From Duganella sp. Root1480D1 (GTDB taxonomy: Bacteria; Pseudomonadota; Gammaproteobacteria; Burkholderiales; Burkholderiaceae_D), in NCBI RefSeq assembly GCF_001427305.1, contig NZ_LMFZ01000001.1, forward strand, positions 497,261 through 561,260: a stretch of DNA of 64,000 nucleotides, in the 5' to 3' direction. Position 1 is the stretch's first letter; every line of letters begins with the position of its first letter. Below the pieces are notes generated by a model, which had not been told where the DNA came from, did not search any database, and saw only the letters and a program-made list of their open reading frames with translations. Of the stretch, positions 19,933 through 29,940 are shown one piece after another. A program made the translations under genes and the position numbers.

Positions 19933-21180
19933 TTACTTGATGTTCACGAGGGCATACGGCTTGCCCGGACCTTGCGTCAGTTCCAGCTTGCCGCCGGCCA
20001 GGTTCGCGCTGACGGCGCTAGGCTTGCCAACGATCAGCACGTCATCCGCGCGCACATTGAAAGTCTGCGTACTGCCTGCCTTCACGGTGCCACGGGTCAG
20101 GTTAGGCTGGCCGGCGCGGCGAATCTCGACCCACGAATCTTCCTTCACGGTCAGTACCAGCTTGCCGCCCGCGGCACCTACCGCTGGCGCACCACCAGCA
20201 ACTGTCGCAGGCATGGCCGGCGCGGTGGCTTGCGCAGGGCTTGCGGCCGGAGCCGGGGCAACCGCGGCCGGCTTGACCGGAATCAGGCCAGGCGAAGCAG
20301 GCGCCGTGTTTGCCGGCGCGGCGCCAACTGCCGGCGCACCGGCCACAGTCGGCCCTGCGCGGTTGACTGGCGCCACGCCCGCAGCAGGCGCATTTGCCGC
20401 GGCGGGTGCGGTTCCCGGTGCAGCGACGCCGCCGGTTGTGGTGGTCATGCCGGGAGCCGCGGCAGGAACAGTGCCCGGCACAACAGCCTGCGCCGGCGCG
20501 CCGCCGGCAGCGCCAGGCACGCCAACGCCTGCCACCGCATCCGGCGCAGTATTGCTGCCAGGTTGCGGCGGCACGGAAATCAGCGGCACGTTCTGGGTCT
20601 GCATTGGCGTTTCCGCCGGCTGCGCGCCAGGCTGAGTCACCACCACAGGCACCGGCGCTTCAGCCGGCGCAGCAGGTGCGGTGAGGCTGCCACGGGTCGC
20701 CAGCGTCAGCGGCGACAGGATGCCCATCTGCCAGGCCGCGACCAGGCCAAGCAGCGCCAGCACGCCTGCGCCGGCGATGATGGCGCCCAGCGGCTTGCCG
20801 TTGTTGCGTTCATTCAGCGAAGGGAAGCGCGACTCCTGGAACGACGCCGTCACCCTGGTCGGGCGCACGGTCGCATCGGCATGGCCTACGGCCGCCTCCA
20901 CTTCCACCATCGCCACCAGCGGCGCAGGGTCGAGCCGCATCGCCTTCGCGTAAGCGCGAATGAAGCCGCGCGTCACGGCGCGGTTTGGCAAGGCATCGAA
21001 ATCACCCTGCTCGATCGCCACCACCTGGCGCGGCGCCAGCTTCAGTTGATCGGCTACCTGCTCGACCGAGAGGCCCATGGCCTCACGTGCTGCTGCCAGT
21101 GCTGCCCCGGGCGCGGAAGCATGCTGCCGGCTGGTCGGCTTGTCCTGCTCAGAATCCATTGGTTCCCCGTTCTCACTCAT
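19933..21180 (-). CDS. rodZ: RodZ-like cytoskeletal/HTH protein with DUF4115
   Basis: 415 aa from the ATG at 21180; an ATG at 21159 is an alternative, with GGGGAA before it. N-terminal Xre-type HTH (LAAAREAMGLSVEQVADQLK), a membrane helix near residue 140 (PLGAIIAGAGVLALLGLVAA), a long Ala/Pro-rich periplasmic linker of about 150 residues, and a C-terminal DUF4115 domain (LVLTVKEDSWVEIRRAGQPN). This is the RodZ plan: the cytoplasmic HTH binds MreB and links it to cell wall synthesis. The start overlaps the pilW stop by 8 bp. Low sequence complexity in the linker is typical. Confidence 0.9.
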   Translation of the reverse strand: MSENGEPMDSEQDKPTSRQHASAPGAALAAAREAMGLSVEQVADQLKLAPRQVVAIEQGDFDALPNRAVTRGFIRAYAKAMRLDPAPLVAMVEVEAAVGHADATVRPTRVTASFQESRFPSLNERNNGKPLGAIIAGAGVLALLGLVAAWQMGILSPLTLATRGSLTAPAAPAEAPVPVVVTQPGAQPAETPMQTQNVPLISVPPQPGSNTAPDAVAGVGVPGAAGGAPAQAVVPGTVPAAAPGMTTTTGGVAAPGTAPAAANAPAAGVAPVNRAGPTVAGAPAVGAAPANTAPASPGLIPVKPAAVAPAPAASPAQATAPAMPATVAGGAPAVGAAGGKLVLTVKEDSWVEIRRAGQPNLTRGTVKAGSTQTFNVRADDVLIVGKPSAVSANLAGGKLELTQGPGKPYALVNIK

Positions 21181-21988
21181 CAAACGCCCCACGTTGATAC
21201 GCAGCGTACTCAGGCGAATCGGCATGATGCCGCCGCAGCTGGGTGGCAAAGCCCTGCTCCAGGCCCTGGTCGCCCATTTTATGCATCACCCTGACTGCCA
21301 GCCACAACACGTCGGGCGACAAGCTATCCAGCTTCGCCACCTTGTGCAATTGCGCGATAAAGAAGCTGGCGCGCGGATAATCGCGCCGCGCATAGTACAC
21401 CTTGGCCAGGCCGATATTCGTTTCCGGCACGTCCGGCGCCAGCTTCAAGGCCGGCAGCAGGTATTTTTCCGCCAGGTCGAGATTCTTGATCTTCAACGCG
21501 CAATTGCCAGCATTGTTCATGGCACTGGCCGGCGAACGGTAATTGCGGCTGGCCAGCGCCGTATCGAAGTGCTTGAACGAATCCTTGATGCGCTCGTTCT
21601 GGCACAGGAAGGACCCGTAATTATTGTTCAGGTCCGGATCGTTCGGCGCCAGTTTCAGGGCCTGCAGGAAGTTGTCGTTCGCCAGTTCCTTCTCGCCCAT
21701 GCGCATGTAGATGATGGCGCGCAGGCTGTAGCCATTGGCGCCCTGCGGATCGGCGGAGATTGCCTTCTTCACTTCATCGAGCGCGATCGGGTAATTACCC
21801 TGCTCGAAATAGCCGATCGCGAGCTGCAGGCGGATCTCGGCGCGCTTTTGCGCGGAAGTTTGGTCGGAAACGGTCTTCAGGTCTTCTTTACCGCTGGGGC
21901 CCTGCCCCGAAGTCGCGCAGCCCGCCAATAAACTGGCCAGCGCGACCGCGGCCAGGCACTTGAAGCGGCGCTGGGCGAAATCGGTCAT
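21173..21988 (-). CDS. pilW: Type IV pilus biogenesis/stability lipoprotein PilW (PilF)
   Basis: 271 aa. Lipoprotein signal with lipobox LLAGC at about residues 20-24 (CLAAVALASLLAGCATSGQG). The mature protein is a chain of tetratricopeptide repeats (QLAIGYFEQGNYPIALDEVK, LRAIIYMRMGEKELANDNFL). PilW/PilF is the pilotin for the PilQ secretin of type IV pili. The gene order rlmN-pilW-rodZ-ispG is the standard one. The start overlaps the rlmN stop by TGATG. Confidence 0.93.
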   Translation of the reverse strand: MTDFAQRRFKCLAAVALASLLAGCATSGQGPSGKEDLKTVSDQTSAQKRAEIRLQLAIGYFEQGNYPIALDEVKKAISADPQGANGYSLRAIIYMRMGEKELANDNFLQALKLAPNDPDLNNNYGSFLCQNERIKDSFKHFDTALASRNYRSPASAMNNAGNCALKIKNLDLAEKYLLPALKLAPDVPETNIGLAKVYYARRDYPRASFFIAQLHKVAKLDSLSPDVLWLAVRVMHKMGDQGLEQGFATQLRRHHADSPEYAAYQRGAFDE

Positions 21989-23160
21989 CAGGAACGAATC
22001 TCCACGATCTTGCCGAAATCGGCGCCGTACTTCTTCTGGTATTCGGTCATCTTCTCCATCCGTTCAGCCACGCGGGTGCGATCTTTCACTTCGCCCGCCA
22101 ACTGCCCGCAAGCCGCGTCGATATCATCGCCGCGCGTCTTGCGGATGGTGGTTACGATGCCCGCATTCATCAGAATTTCGGCAAAGGCCTTGATGCGCGG
22201 GTTCTTGGAGCGCAGCAGGCCAGATTCCGGGAAGGGGTTGAAAGGAATCAGGTTGAACTTGCAATTGACACCGAACTCCGGATGATTCACCAGCGCGATC
22301 AGCTCGCGCGCATGCTCATCCGTGTCGTTGTAATTATCGAGCATGCAGTACTCGAATGTGATGAAGTCGCGCGGCGCGAACTCCAGGTAGCGCTTGCACG
22401 CCGCCAGCAGTTCCTTCAGCGGGTACTTCTTGTTCAGCGGGACCAGCTCGTCGCGCAGCTTGTCGTTGGAGGCGTGCAGCGATACCGCCAGCGCCACCGG
22501 CACGTCTTGCGACAGCTTGTCGATCATTGGCACCACGCCCGAGGTGGACAGGGTCACGCGGCGGCGCGACAGGCCGTAGGCGTTATCGTCCAGCATCAGC
22601 TTGAGCGCGGTAGCGGTTGGCCCGTAATTCAAGAGCGGCTCGCCCATGCCCATCATCACCACGTTGGTGATCTGACGTTCGCCTTTCGGGCCGGGCTCGA
22701 TGCCTTTGGTCTGGCGCAGCGCGAATTCGGCCATCCACAGCTGGCCGATGATTTCGCCCACGGTCAGGTTGCGGTTGAAGCCCTGCTTGCCGGTCGAGCA
22801 GAAACGGCAGTTCACGGCGCAGCCGGCCTGGGTCGAGATGCACAGCGTGCCGCGGTTTTCTTCCGGGATGAACACGGTTTCCACGGCATTGCCATTGCCC
22901 ACGTCCACCAGCCATTTGCGGGTGCCGTCGGCGGAAGTATGGTCGCTGATGACGGCCGGCGCCACGATGTGGGCGCGCGTCTTCAGCTTCTCGCGCAAGG
23001 ACTTGGCGAGGTCGGTCATGCTGTCGAAATCGGAGGCGCCGAACTGGTGGATCCAGCGCTGCAACTGTTTGGCACGGAAAGGCTTCTCCCCCAGCTCAGC
23101 GCAGTAGGCGACTAGTTGCTCCGGATCGAAATCCAGCAGGTTGGTGAGGGACGTTTCCAT
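21988..23160 (-). CDS. rlmN: 23S rRNA/tRNA adenine-C2 methyltransferase RlmN
   Basis: 390 aa. Radical SAM motif CAVNCRFC at residues 114-121, the SAM-binding GMGEPLLNY segment, and a C-terminal ACGQLAG segment with the methyl-carrying Cys. RlmN methylates A2503 of 23S rRNA and A37 of some tRNAs. First gene of the run rlmN-pilW-rodZ-ispG-hisS, but separated from ndk by about 95 bp that include a terminator, so it probably has its own promoter or depends on read-through. Confidence 0.97.
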   Translation of the reverse strand: METSLTNLLDFDPEQLVAYCAELGEKPFRAKQLQRWIHQFGASDFDSMTDLAKSLREKLKTRAHIVAPAVISDHTSADGTRKWLVDVGNGNAVETVFIPEENRGTLCISTQAGCAVNCRFCSTGKQGFNRNLTVGEIIGQLWMAEFALRQTKGIEPGPKGERQITNVVMMGMGEPLLNYGPTATALKLMLDDNAYGLSRRRVTLSTSGVVPMIDKLSQDVPVALAVSLHASNDKLRDELVPLNKKYPLKELLAACKRYLEFAPRDFITFEYCMLDNYNDTDEHARELIALVNHPEFGVNCKFNLIPFNPFPESGLLRSKNPRIKAFAEILMNAGIVTTIRKTRGDDIDAACGQLAGEVKDRTRVAERMEKMTEYQKKYGADFGKIVEIRS

Positions 23161-23177
23161 GCTTTTTTACTCAATTT

Positions 23178-23218
23178 CAAAAACGGCTTTGCCCCGGACC
23201 AAAGACCCGGGGCAAGGC
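23178..23218 (-). terminator. Intrinsic terminator of ndk
   Basis: Arms GCCCCGG (23191-23197) and CCGGGGC (23207-23213), extended by CTT/AAG pairs, with a loop of nine bases; on the minus strand it is followed by GCCGTTTTTG. It lies after the ndk stop (23254) and before rlmN. Confidence 0.75.
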
Positions 23219-23253
23219 GCAATACTACTTTACTACATTACAACCGCTAAAAA

Positions 23254-23679
23254 TTAACGGGAGTAGACGTTCAGGGCTGGGAAGTAGTAGGCGATTTCCA
23301 CAGCAGCGGTTTCAGCGGCGTCGGAGCCGTGCACAGCGTTGGCGTCAATGGAGTCAGCGAAATCAGCACGGATGGTGCCTTTTTCTGCTTTCTTCGGATC
23401 GGTAGCGCCCATCAGGTCGCGGTTCTTCAGGATTGCGCCTTCGCCTTCCAGAACCTGGATCATCACAGGACCGGAAACCATGAAGTCAACCAGGTCCTTA
23501 AAGAAAGGACGCTCGCGGTGCACAGCGTAGAAGCCTTCGGCTTCAGCGCGGGACAGTTGGGTCATGCGGGCAGCGATCACTTTCAGGCCTGCGCCTTCGA
23601 AACGGCTGTAGATCTGGCCGATCACGTTCTTGGCTACTGCGTCAGGTTTGATGATCGACAGGGTGCGTTCGATTGCCAT
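23254..23679 (-). CDS. ndk: Nucleoside diphosphate kinase
   Basis: 141 aa, the exact usual length. The signature around the phosphorylated histidine is [20 protein letters not shown] with His117. The enzyme transfers the gamma phosphate of ATP to nucleoside diphosphates via phospho-His117. The ATG at 23679 was chosen over upstream in-frame codons because it starts the conserved [15 protein letters not shown]. The gene is monocistronic: a promoter-like sequence lies 60-90 bp upstream and a terminator follows. Confidence 0.98.
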   Translation of the reverse strand: MAIERTLSIIKPDAVAKNVIGQIYSRFEGAGLKVIAARMTQLSRAEAEGFYAVHRERPFFKDLVDFMVSGPVMIQVLEGEGAILKNRDLMGATDPKKAEKGTIRADFADSIDANAVHGSDAAETAAVEIAYYFPALNVYSR

Positions 23680-23742
23680 TATGAAAAACTCCAATAAAAA
23701 GAAAGGTTTAAAAGAAGAAATTAGATTCTCGATCAACCCTAG

Positions 23743-23772
23743 ATTTTAACATAGTTCACTCTCTATGCCCAA
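23743..23772 (-). promoter_or_regulatory. Candidate sigma-70 promoter of ndk
   Basis: On the minus strand TTGGGC (23772-23767) and TAAAAT (23748-23743) are separated by 18 bases. This places the transcription start about 60 bases before the ndk ATG. Assigned by eye; the -35 box is only moderately good. Confidence 0.4.
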
Positions 23773-23893
23773 GGAAACACTCCCAAGGCGCATGTAAGGG
23801 CTTCCCCTAAGCGTTTTTAAGGCTTTCCTAAGCCAGAAAGTCCCCATCCGGTCATCAACATGCTATGCTTTTTGGTAAAGGAGGCATTTAACT

Positions 23894-24577
23894 ATGCAAA
23901 ACGTACATCAATTTGGCAGCGCCGTCGCCACCGACAACGCGCTGATCCGCAATCGCGTGCTGCGCAACACTTACTGGCTGCTGGCCCTGTCGATGATCCC
24001 GACCGTGCTGGGCGCGGCCGCAGGCCTGTTCTTCCATGTGCCGATTCCACGCGGCTTCATCGGCTTCATCGCGTTCATGGCGATCGCCTTCGGTTTCTTC
24101 TGGGCTATTGAAAAGAACAAGGACACCGGCGTCGGCGTTGCCCTGCTGCTGGGCTTCACCTTCTTCATGGGCCTGATGCTGACTCCGCTGCTCAGCCGCA
24201 CCCTCGGTTATTCCAACGGCCCGACGCTGATCATGACAGCCTTTGGCGGTACCGGCGCCATCTTCGCCGCACTGGCCAGCTACGCCACCGTGACCAAGCG
24301 TGATTTCTCGATGATGGGCAAGTGGCTGTTCGCGGCCGTGATCGTGCTGGTCCTGGCGTCGATTGCCAACATCTTCCTGGGCATGAGCGCGCTGTCGATC
24401 GTGATCTCCGTGATGGTGATTGCCGTGTTCTCGGCTTACATCCTGTTTGACGTGCAGCGCATCGTCAACGGCGGCGAAACCAACTACGTTTCCGCCACCC
24501 TGGCACTGTACCTGGACGTGTACAACATCTTCACCAGCCTGCTGAACCTGCTGGGCCTGGCCGGCGACCGCGACTAA
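23894..24577 (+). CDS. Bax inhibitor-1/YccA family membrane protein
   Basis: 227 aa with seven hydrophobic segments. The last part (YILFDVQRIVNGGETNYVSA, around residues 187-206) holds the family's conserved aspartate and the D-x-Q-R-I motif near the seventh helix; AFGGTGAIFAALASYATVTK is the middle glycine-rich segment. In E. coli YccA is a substrate and modulator of FtsH; bacterial BI-1 proteins can form pH-sensitive calcium leak channels. AAAGGAGG precedes the ATG. Monocistronic with a clear terminator. Confidence 0.92.
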   Translation: MQNVHQFGSAVATDNALIRNRVLRNTYWLLALSMIPTVLGAAAGLFFHVPIPRGFIGFIAFMAIAFGFFWAIEKNKDTGVGVALLLGFTFFMGLMLTPLLSRTLGYSNGPTLIMTAFGGTGAIFAALASYATVTKRDFSMMGKWLFAAVIVLVLASIANIFLGMSALSIVISVMVIAVFSAYILFDVQRIVNGGETNYVSATLALYLDVYNIFTSLLNLLGLAGDRD

Positions 24578-24596
24578 GCGCTACCCTGCCTCATCG

Positions 24597-24624
24597 AAAA
24601 GCCGGCCTTCGCGCCGGCTTTTTC
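24597..24624 (+). terminator. Intrinsic terminator of the BI-1 gene
   Basis: AAAAGCCGGC, loop CTTCGC, GCCGGCTTTTT: ten-base perfect arms, T-run at 24618-24623. Just after the stop codon at 24577. Confidence 0.9.
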
Positions 24625-24661
24625 TTTGCCCTGGCGCCGGATTTGCCGTTATCATAATTGC

Positions 24662-25621
24662 ATGAAAACGCCACTTTCAGCCGCCCTTGCCGCATTGCTG
24701 CCTTGCGCCCTGCACGCAGCAACCATGACCTCCGCCGACATCCAGCGCCCCGAGGGCGCCCGCCACTACCTGATGGCGGAGCCGCAGCAGCCGGCCGCGG
24801 GCAAGCGCCCGCTGGTGCTGATCCTGCATGGGCACGCCGGCTCGGCCAACCTGGTATTCGGTCGCGAGCGGCTGCGGGTCCCGATGCAGCAATGGCTGGC
24901 TATCGCCGACCGCGAACAGTTGCTGGTGATAGCGCCGGATGGCGCCAAGGGCAGTGACAACAAGGCCGGCTGGAACGACTGCCGCGCCGACGCCAGCACC
25001 AGCCCCAAGACCGACGACGTCGGCTTTATCGGCGCCCTGATCGACAAAGCGATTGCCGAACATAACGCGGACCCGTCGCGCATTTATGTCATGGGCATGT
25101 CCAACGGCGGTGGCATGACTTACCGCCTTGGTGTGGAACTTGGGTCGCGCCTGGCCGGCATTGCCGCCATGGCCGCAGTATGGCCGGCCAAGAGCCTGTG
25201 CGCCGCGCCCAGCACGCCGTTGCCGGTGATGGTGATTCACGGCACCGCCGACAAGATCGTGCCATACGGCGGCGGGGAAATCGGGGGAATGATGCTGCGC
25301 GGGCGCGGCACCTCGCTTCCCGTGGAGCAGACCCTGTCGCTGTGGCGCAAGCTGGACCAGCTACCGGATGCGCCAACGCAAGACGCCGCCCTGCCCCATC
25401 ACAAGGAATCGGGCGACACTTCAGCCCACCGTTACGTATGGGGCAGCGATCCGCACGGCCTGCAGGTTGAATTTTTCAAAGTTGCCAAGGGCGGCCACAC
25501 GGAGCCGAGTATTCGGCACCGCTTGCAGTGGTATGCCGACATCCTGCTTGGCGCCCAGAATGCCGATTTTGAATCGGCGGAAGAAGCATGGCGCTTCTTC
25601 CGCGACAAGCGCCGCCAGTAG
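24662..25621 (+). CDS. Secreted PHB depolymerase/feruloyl esterase-like hydrolase
   Basis: 319 aa from the ATG at 24662, which gives a signal peptide (LSAALAALLPCALHAATM). Alpha/beta hydrolase signs: oxyanion strand VLILHGHAGSANLVFG, nucleophile elbow GMSNGGG (serine near residue 144), acid-loop HGTADKIVPYGG and a late His in VAKGGHTEPSI. The closest named group is the LpqC/poly-3-hydroxybutyrate depolymerase and feruloyl esterase family, which acts on extracellular polyesters or esters. Substrate cannot be told from sequence. Convergent with rlmD. Confidence 0.8.
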   Translation: MKTPLSAALAALLPCALHAATMTSADIQRPEGARHYLMAEPQQPAAGKRPLVLILHGHAGSANLVFGRERLRVPMQQWLAIADREQLLVIAPDGAKGSDNKAGWNDCRADASTSPKTDDVGFIGALIDKAIAEHNADPSRIYVMGMSNGGGMTYRLGVELGSRLAGIAAMAAVWPAKSLCAAPSTPLPVMVIHGTADKIVPYGGGEIGGMMLRGRGTSLPVEQTLSLWRKLDQLPDAPTQDAALPHHKESGDTSAHRYVWGSDPHGLQVEFFKVAKGGHTEPSIRHRLQWYADILLGAQNADFESAEEAWRFFRDKRRQ

Positions 25622-25627
25622 GCAGGC

Positions 25628-26968
25628 TTAAGCCAGGTCGAACACCGCCATCGATTCGACGTGCGAGGTGTGCGGGAACATGTTCATCACGCCGGCTTGC
25701 GACATGCGGTAGCCAGCACGGTGCACCAGCACACCCGCGTCGCGCGCCAGGGTCGACGGCGAGCACGAGACGTAGACGATACGCTTCGGCAGCATGTCCG
25801 GGTTCGATTCCTTCAGTTCGGCCAGCGCCAGCGACAGCGCCATCGCGCCATCGCGCGGCGGGTCGATCAGCATGCGGTCGAATTTGCCGAGGGCGATCAG
25901 GTCGTCCTTGGTGATTTCGAACAGGTTACGGCACTGGAAGGTGGTGTGGCCATCGACGCCATTTACCTTGGCATTGGACAGCGCGCGCTCGGTCAGCGCG
26001 GTCGAACCTTCGATGCCCACCACTTCGCGCGCCATGGTCGCCAGCGGCAGCGTGAAATTGCCCAGGCCGCAGAACAGGTCGGCCACGCGTTCATCCTTCT
26101 GCACATCCAGCAGGCGCAGCGCCTTGTGCACCAGCACGCGGTTGATGTGGTGGTTCACCTGGGTGAAATCGGTCGGCTTGAACGGCATCTTGATGCCGAA
26201 TTCCGGCAGCGTGTAGTACAGCTCCTTGCCCGCCGGGTAAAACGGGTAGGCGGTGTCCGGGCCTTTAGGCTGCAGCCACCACTGGATCTGGTACTGGTCG
26301 GCGAAAGCTTTCAGCTTGTCTTCGTCACCCTCGCCCAGCGGCACCATATTGCGCATCACCAGCACGGTGTTGTCTTCGCCGACGGCCAGCTCGATCTGCG
26401 GCACTTTGTCGAAGATGGTCAGCGAGTGGATCAGGGCGCGCAGCGGCATCATCATGTCCGATACGTGCTTGGGCAGGATCTGGCAGCTCTGGATGTCGGC
26501 CACGAACACCGATTTCTTTTCATGGAAGCCGACCAGCACCGTGCCCTTCTTGGCCACATAGCGCGAGGACAGGCGCGCACGGTAACGGTAGCCCCAGGTC
26601 GGGCCGTACATCGGGCGCATCATGGTGTCGGACTTGACCTTGGACAGGTGCCACAGGTTGTCTTCCAGCACGCGCTGCTTGATTGCGACCTGGGCCGAAG
26701 CTTCCAGGTGCTGCATGGAGCAGCCGCCGCAGATGTCGAAGTGCTCGCACTTCGGCTTGACGCGCATCGACGATTCCTTGTGCAGCGCCGTCATGCGGCC
26801 CTGCTCCCAGTTCTTCTTCTTGCGCAGCAGCTCGAAGCTGACTTTTTCGCCCGGCAGCGCGCCTTCGATGAAGACGACCTTGCCCGGCGAGCCGTCTTCG
26901 TTCTCGATGTGGCCAACGCCACGGGCATCCATGTCCAGGGATTTGATTTCGACGATGTTGTCTTGCAT
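25628..26968 (-). CDS. rlmD: 23S rRNA (uracil-1939-C5)-methyltransferase RlmD
   Basis: 446 aa. N-terminal TRAM domain, then the four-cysteine Fe-S motif: CEHFDICGGCSMQH and a later Cys in IQSCQIL. The Rossmann part has DLFCGLGNFTLPLA (SAM), IDPPRDG and the catalytic Cys in YVSCSPSTLARD. It methylates U1939 of 23S rRNA. It lies downstream of rpoS on the same strand, separated by a compound repeat element; no strong ribosome site precedes the ATG. Confidence 0.96.
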   Translation of the reverse strand: MQDNIVEIKSLDMDARGVGHIENEDGSPGKVVFIEGALPGEKVSFELLRKKKNWEQGRMTALHKESSMRVKPKCEHFDICGGCSMQHLEASAQVAIKQRVLEDNLWHLSKVKSDTMMRPMYGPTWGYRYRARLSSRYVAKKGTVLVGFHEKKSVFVADIQSCQILPKHVSDMMMPLRALIHSLTIFDKVPQIELAVGEDNTVLVMRNMVPLGEGDEDKLKAFADQYQIQWWLQPKGPDTAYPFYPAGKELYYTLPEFGIKMPFKPTDFTQVNHHINRVLVHKALRLLDVQKDERVADLFCGLGNFTLPLATMAREVVGIEGSTALTERALSNAKVNGVDGHTTFQCRNLFEITKDDLIALGKFDRMLIDPPRDGAMALSLALAELKESNPDMLPKRIVYVSCSPSTLARDAGVLVHRAGYRMSQAGVMNMFPHTSHVESMAVFDLA

Positions 26969-27021
26969 AGCGATTAAGGTTGCAGCCGGCGCGGGGAGCG
27001 CCCAAAGCCCGCTATGATAGC

Positions 27022-27126
27022 AAAAACCGGTACCCCGGTGTCAGACCCGTGGGGTCTGACACCGATACGCGACCGCCGCGGGCCGGTGTCTGACCCTGCG
27101 GGTCAGACACCGCTTTACCGGTTTTA
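27022..27126 (-). repeat. Compound double-hairpin repeat, copy 1 (rpoS 3' end)
   Basis: Outer boxes AACCGGTA (27024-27032, plus strand) and TACCGGTTTT (27116-27125) face each other. Inside are two palindromes: GGTGTCAGACC/GGTCTGACACC at 27037-27063 and GGTGTCTGACC/GGTCAGACACC at 27085-27111, about 21 bases apart. On the minus strand the element starts directly with the TAA stop of rpoS (27126-27124). Copies 2 and 3 lie at 46371-46474 and 48268-48339. Confidence 0.9.
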
Positions 27127-28137
27127 GAGGAGAGAATCGCGCACGACGCCGCGTGCCGCCATGGCGCGTTTCAGCTTGACCAGCGCCTCCTGCTGGATCT
27201 GGCGCACCCGCTCCCGCGTCACGCCCATTTCCTCGGCCAGCGTCTCCAGCGTGGCCGGATCGTCGTTATCCAGCCCGAAGCGCCGCATGATGACGATACG
27301 CTGCTTGTCCGGCAGCTTGGTCAGCCAATCGCGCACCAGCACCGTCATCTCATGGTGCTCGGCCCGTGCATCGGGCGAATCCTCGGAATCGCCCGGCAGC
27401 ATGTCCATCAGCGAAGACTGGGGGTCGTTATCCAGCGGCGCATCGAGCGAAGTGGCATGCTCGGAGAGGGCCAGGATATCCTGCACCTCCTCCACTGGCC
27501 GCCCCACCAGGTCGGCGATATCCTCCGCCGTGGCATCCTTGCCGTTGTGGTGCTGCGCCTCCAGGTGGTACTTCCCCCGCAGGATCTGGTTCAGTTCGCG
27601 CACCATGTGCACCGGCAGGCGCACCGTGCGCGCCTGGTTCATGATGGCGCGCTCGATGCTCTGGCGGATCCACCAGGTGGCATAGGTAGAGAAGCGGAAA
27701 CCGCGCTCCGGCTCGAACTTGTCGATGGCGCGCATCAGGCCGATATTGCCCTCCTCGATCATGTCGAGCAGGACCACGCCGCGGTTGATGTAATGCTTGG
27801 CGATCGAGACCACCAGGCGCAGGTTATGCTCGATCATGGTCTGGCGGGCGGAGAAATCGCCCTGCTTGGCCAGGGTGGCGAAATGCACTTCCTGCGGCGC
27901 CGTCAGCAAGGGCCGGGTGCCGATCTGGTTCAGGTAGTGCTGGGTAGTGTCGGTGGAGAGCTCCGCCGCCAGCACTTTTTTCAGCTCGTCGACAGTTTCA
28001 AGGACGGCGCTGGCGCCTTCAACCGCGACTTCGCCGTCCGGCTCCATGGAATCGATCGCTACTTCATCGATCGGCTCGTCCGGGAATTCCTCAGGAATCG
28101 AGTCGTCTTCCAGTTGGTCATTCGGCGAGCGTGTCAT
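27124..28137 (-). CDS. rpoS: RNA polymerase sigma factor RpoS
   Basis: 337 aa. Region 2: [20 protein letters not shown] then [20 protein letters not shown] and the -10-contacting [20 protein letters not shown]; region 4 ends [20 protein letters not shown]. The short form of region 1 and the placement next to nlpD identify it as RpoS rather than RpoD. The N-terminus is Asp/Glu-rich. RpoS directs stationary-phase and general stress transcription. As in other proteobacteria, a promoter within nlpD probably contributes. The stop codon abuts a double-hairpin repeat. Confidence 0.95.
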   Translation of the reverse strand: MTRSPNDQLEDDSIPEEFPDEPIDEVAIDSMEPDGEVAVEGASAVLETVDELKKVLAAELSTDTTQHYLNQIGTRPLLTAPQEVHFATLAKQGDFSARQTMIEHNLRLVVSIAKHYINRGVVLLDMIEEGNIGLMRAIDKFEPERGFRFSTYATWWIRQSIERAIMNQARTVRLPVHMVRELNQILRGKYHLEAQHHNGKDATAEDIADLVGRPVEEVQDILALSEHATSLDAPLDNDPQSSLMDMLPGDSEDSPDARAEHHEMTVLVRDWLTKLPDKQRIVIMRRFGLDNDDPATLETLAEEMGVTRERVRQIQQEALVKLKRAMAARGVVRDSLL

Positions 28138-28145
28138 GGGTGTAT

Positions 28146-29039
28146 CTAGCGGTTAGGCAGGAATTTCGATGGATCCACCGGCTTGCCCTGCTGCCTTATC
28201 TCAAAGTGCAGCTTGACCGTGTCGGTATCGGAGTCCCCCATTTCAGCAATTGCCTGGCCCCTGCGCACTTCCTGCCCCTCCTTCACCAGGATCGAGCGGT
28301 TATGGGCATAGGCCGACAACAGGCTGTTACTGTGCTTCACAATGACGAGATTACCATATCCGCGGATGCCGCTACCTGCATACATCACTTTTCCTCGTTC
28401 GGCAGCCAACACTTGTTGCCCGGCGCGTCCGGCGATATCGATACCCTTGTTCTTGCCCTCGTCGAACTGGGCCACCACGCGGCCATCGGACGGCCAGGTC
28501 CACGACAGGTCGCGGTCTTCCGCGCTGACCGCCGCTGGCGGCGCCACGGCCGGAGCGGGGGCCGGGGCCAGGCTGGCCACCACGGCCGGTTTCTCGCCGC
28601 GCTCGTCGGTTTTCTGCAAATCCGCCACCGCAGTGTCGGAATACGGACGCTTTTCACCTTTCGGGGTCGACTTGCGCGGCGGCGGCGGGGTTTTCTCGAT
28701 CTGCGGCGGGGTCGGCACGGCAGCGACCTGCACGCCCTCTGGCTGCGTCAGGCGCAGCACCTGGTCGACCTTGATGTCGTCCGGGTTGGTCAGGTTGTTC
28801 CATGCTGCCAGGTCGCGGTAATTCAGGCCGCGGTCAAAGGCGATGCGGATCAGGGTGTCGCCCTTATGGACGGTGTAGTAGCCATCCTTGTCTTTCGGTT
28901 CCTCCGGGGCCGGTTTGGCCGGTGCGACAGGAAGTGGCATCGAGCGATCCTCGACCGGGGCCGGCTGCTTCACGGTTTCACAGGCGGTCAGCACGACCAG
29001 CGAGGCGGCCATCAGGAAAAGGGAATATTTCTTCGTCAT
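28146..29039 (-). CDS. nlpD: NlpD-like lipoprotein, LysM and M23 domains
   Basis: 297 aa from ATG 29039. Lipoprotein signal [18 protein letters not shown], lipobox LTAC. A LysM domain ([20 protein letters not shown], around residues 52-95) binds peptidoglycan; a Pro-rich linker leads to a C-terminal M23/LytM domain ([19 protein letters not shown], later [20 protein letters not shown]). In the M23 part several zinc ligands look altered (the HxH is replaced, for example AYAHN with no clear H-x-H), the usual state of NlpD, which activates amidase AmiC rather than cutting. It is 8 bp upstream of rpoS. Confidence 0.93.
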   Translation of the reverse strand: MTKKYSLFLMAASLVVLTACETVKQPAPVEDRSMPLPVAPAKPAPEEPKDKDGYYTVHKGDTLIRIAFDRGLNYRDLAAWNNLTNPDDIKVDQVLRLTQPEGVQVAAVPTPPQIEKTPPPPRKSTPKGEKRPYSDTAVADLQKTDERGEKPAVVASLAPAPAPAVAPPAAVSAEDRDLSWTWPSDGRVVAQFDEGKNKGIDIAGRAGQQVLAAERGKVMYAGSGIRGYGNLVIVKHSNSLLSAYAHNRSILVKEGQEVRRGQAIAEMGDSDTDTVKLHFEIRQQGKPVDPSKFLPNR

Positions 29040-29055
29040 TCTATTGATCTGTGTG

Positions 29056-29940
29056 TTAAACGGTGCCAGGGCGCAGTGGCACAAAATGGCAGTCTTCCAG
29101 CGTCTGGCGCACCCATTCGTTCTTGCTGACACGGGTCACCAGTTCGAGATGCTGGGTGCGGGCCCCGACCGGGGCGACCAGGCGGCCGCCGATATTCAGT
29201 TGATCCAGCAAGGCCTGCGGCACTTCGAGGCCCGCGGCGGCAAGGATGATGCCATCGAAAGGCGCCGCCTGCGGCAAGCCTAGCATACCATCTCCGTAGT
29301 GCAAACGCAGGTTCGGCACCCGCATCGGCCGCAAGTTGGCCTTGGCCAGTTCGTGCAGGGGCTTGATGCGCTCGATCGAGTACACCTCTTTCGCCACGCA
29401 GGCCAGCACTGCCGCCTGGTAGCCGCAGCCGGTGCCGATTTCCAGCACCCGGTGCAGATCCTGGCCGGCGCGCATCACCTCGATCATGCGCGCCACGATA
29501 TAAGGCTGGGAAATGGTCTGGTGGTGGCCGATCGGCAGCGAGGCGTCGATATAGGCTTGCGGCGCCAGGCCTTCGTCCATGAACATATGGCGCGGCACGG
29601 TGTCCAGCGCGCCCAGCACCACGGGATCGCTGACGCCCTGCCTGGCTACCCGCTGCACCATGGCGCGGCGCACGCCGTCCGACACCAGCGCGCTCTGGCG
29701 CTGCCCCGCCAGCGGGGCAAGCTGTACCTGGGCGCGTTCCTGGGCGTAGGAGTGGGCCCGCGAAGGCGATGCCACCGGCTGCGGCGGGCGCCAGCCGCCA
29801 GGGCTGGCAGCGGCCGTGCGGGCTGCATTCTGGGTGGCGGTTTGTGGCGTGGCCACGGTGTTATAGACCGGCTTTTTCGCCGGGCTCTTGTCGGTAACGG
29901 ATGACAGGGGCAGCGGGAAAGTGCGGGTCTTTTCGCTCAT
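29056..29940 (-). CDS. pcm: Protein-L-isoaspartate O-methyltransferase
   Basis: 294 aa. The methyltransferase domain occupies the C-terminal 210 residues with the signature [20 protein letters not shown] (SAM loop) and [20 protein letters not shown]. It repairs isoaspartyl residues in aged proteins. The N-terminal 80 residues form an Ala/Pro/Gln-rich extension absent from E. coli Pcm (208 aa), seen in other betaproteobacteria and presumably disordered. Its ATG overlaps the surE stop (ATGA), and it is 16 bp before nlpD. Confidence 0.95.
   Translation of the reverse strand: MSEKTRTFPLPLSSVTDKSPAKKPVYNTVATPQTATQNAARTAAASPGGWRPPQPVASPSRAHSYAQERAQVQLAPLAGQRQSALVSDGVRRAMVQRVARQGVSDPVVLGALDTVPRHMFMDEGLAPQAYIDASLPIGHHQTISQPYIVARMIEVMRAGQDLHRVLEIGTGCGYQAAVLACVAKEVYSIERIKPLHELAKANLRPMRVPNLRLHYGDGMLGLPQAAPFDGIILAAAGLEVPQALLDQLNIGGRLVAPVGARTQHLELVTRVSKNEWVRQTLEDCHFVPLRPGTV

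Noticed and set aside
27022..27126. Repeat element as a tRNA or structured riboswitch
   Set aside because: Two simple palindromes and flanking boxes, no cloverleaf or known riboswitch core, and three copies at 3' ends.
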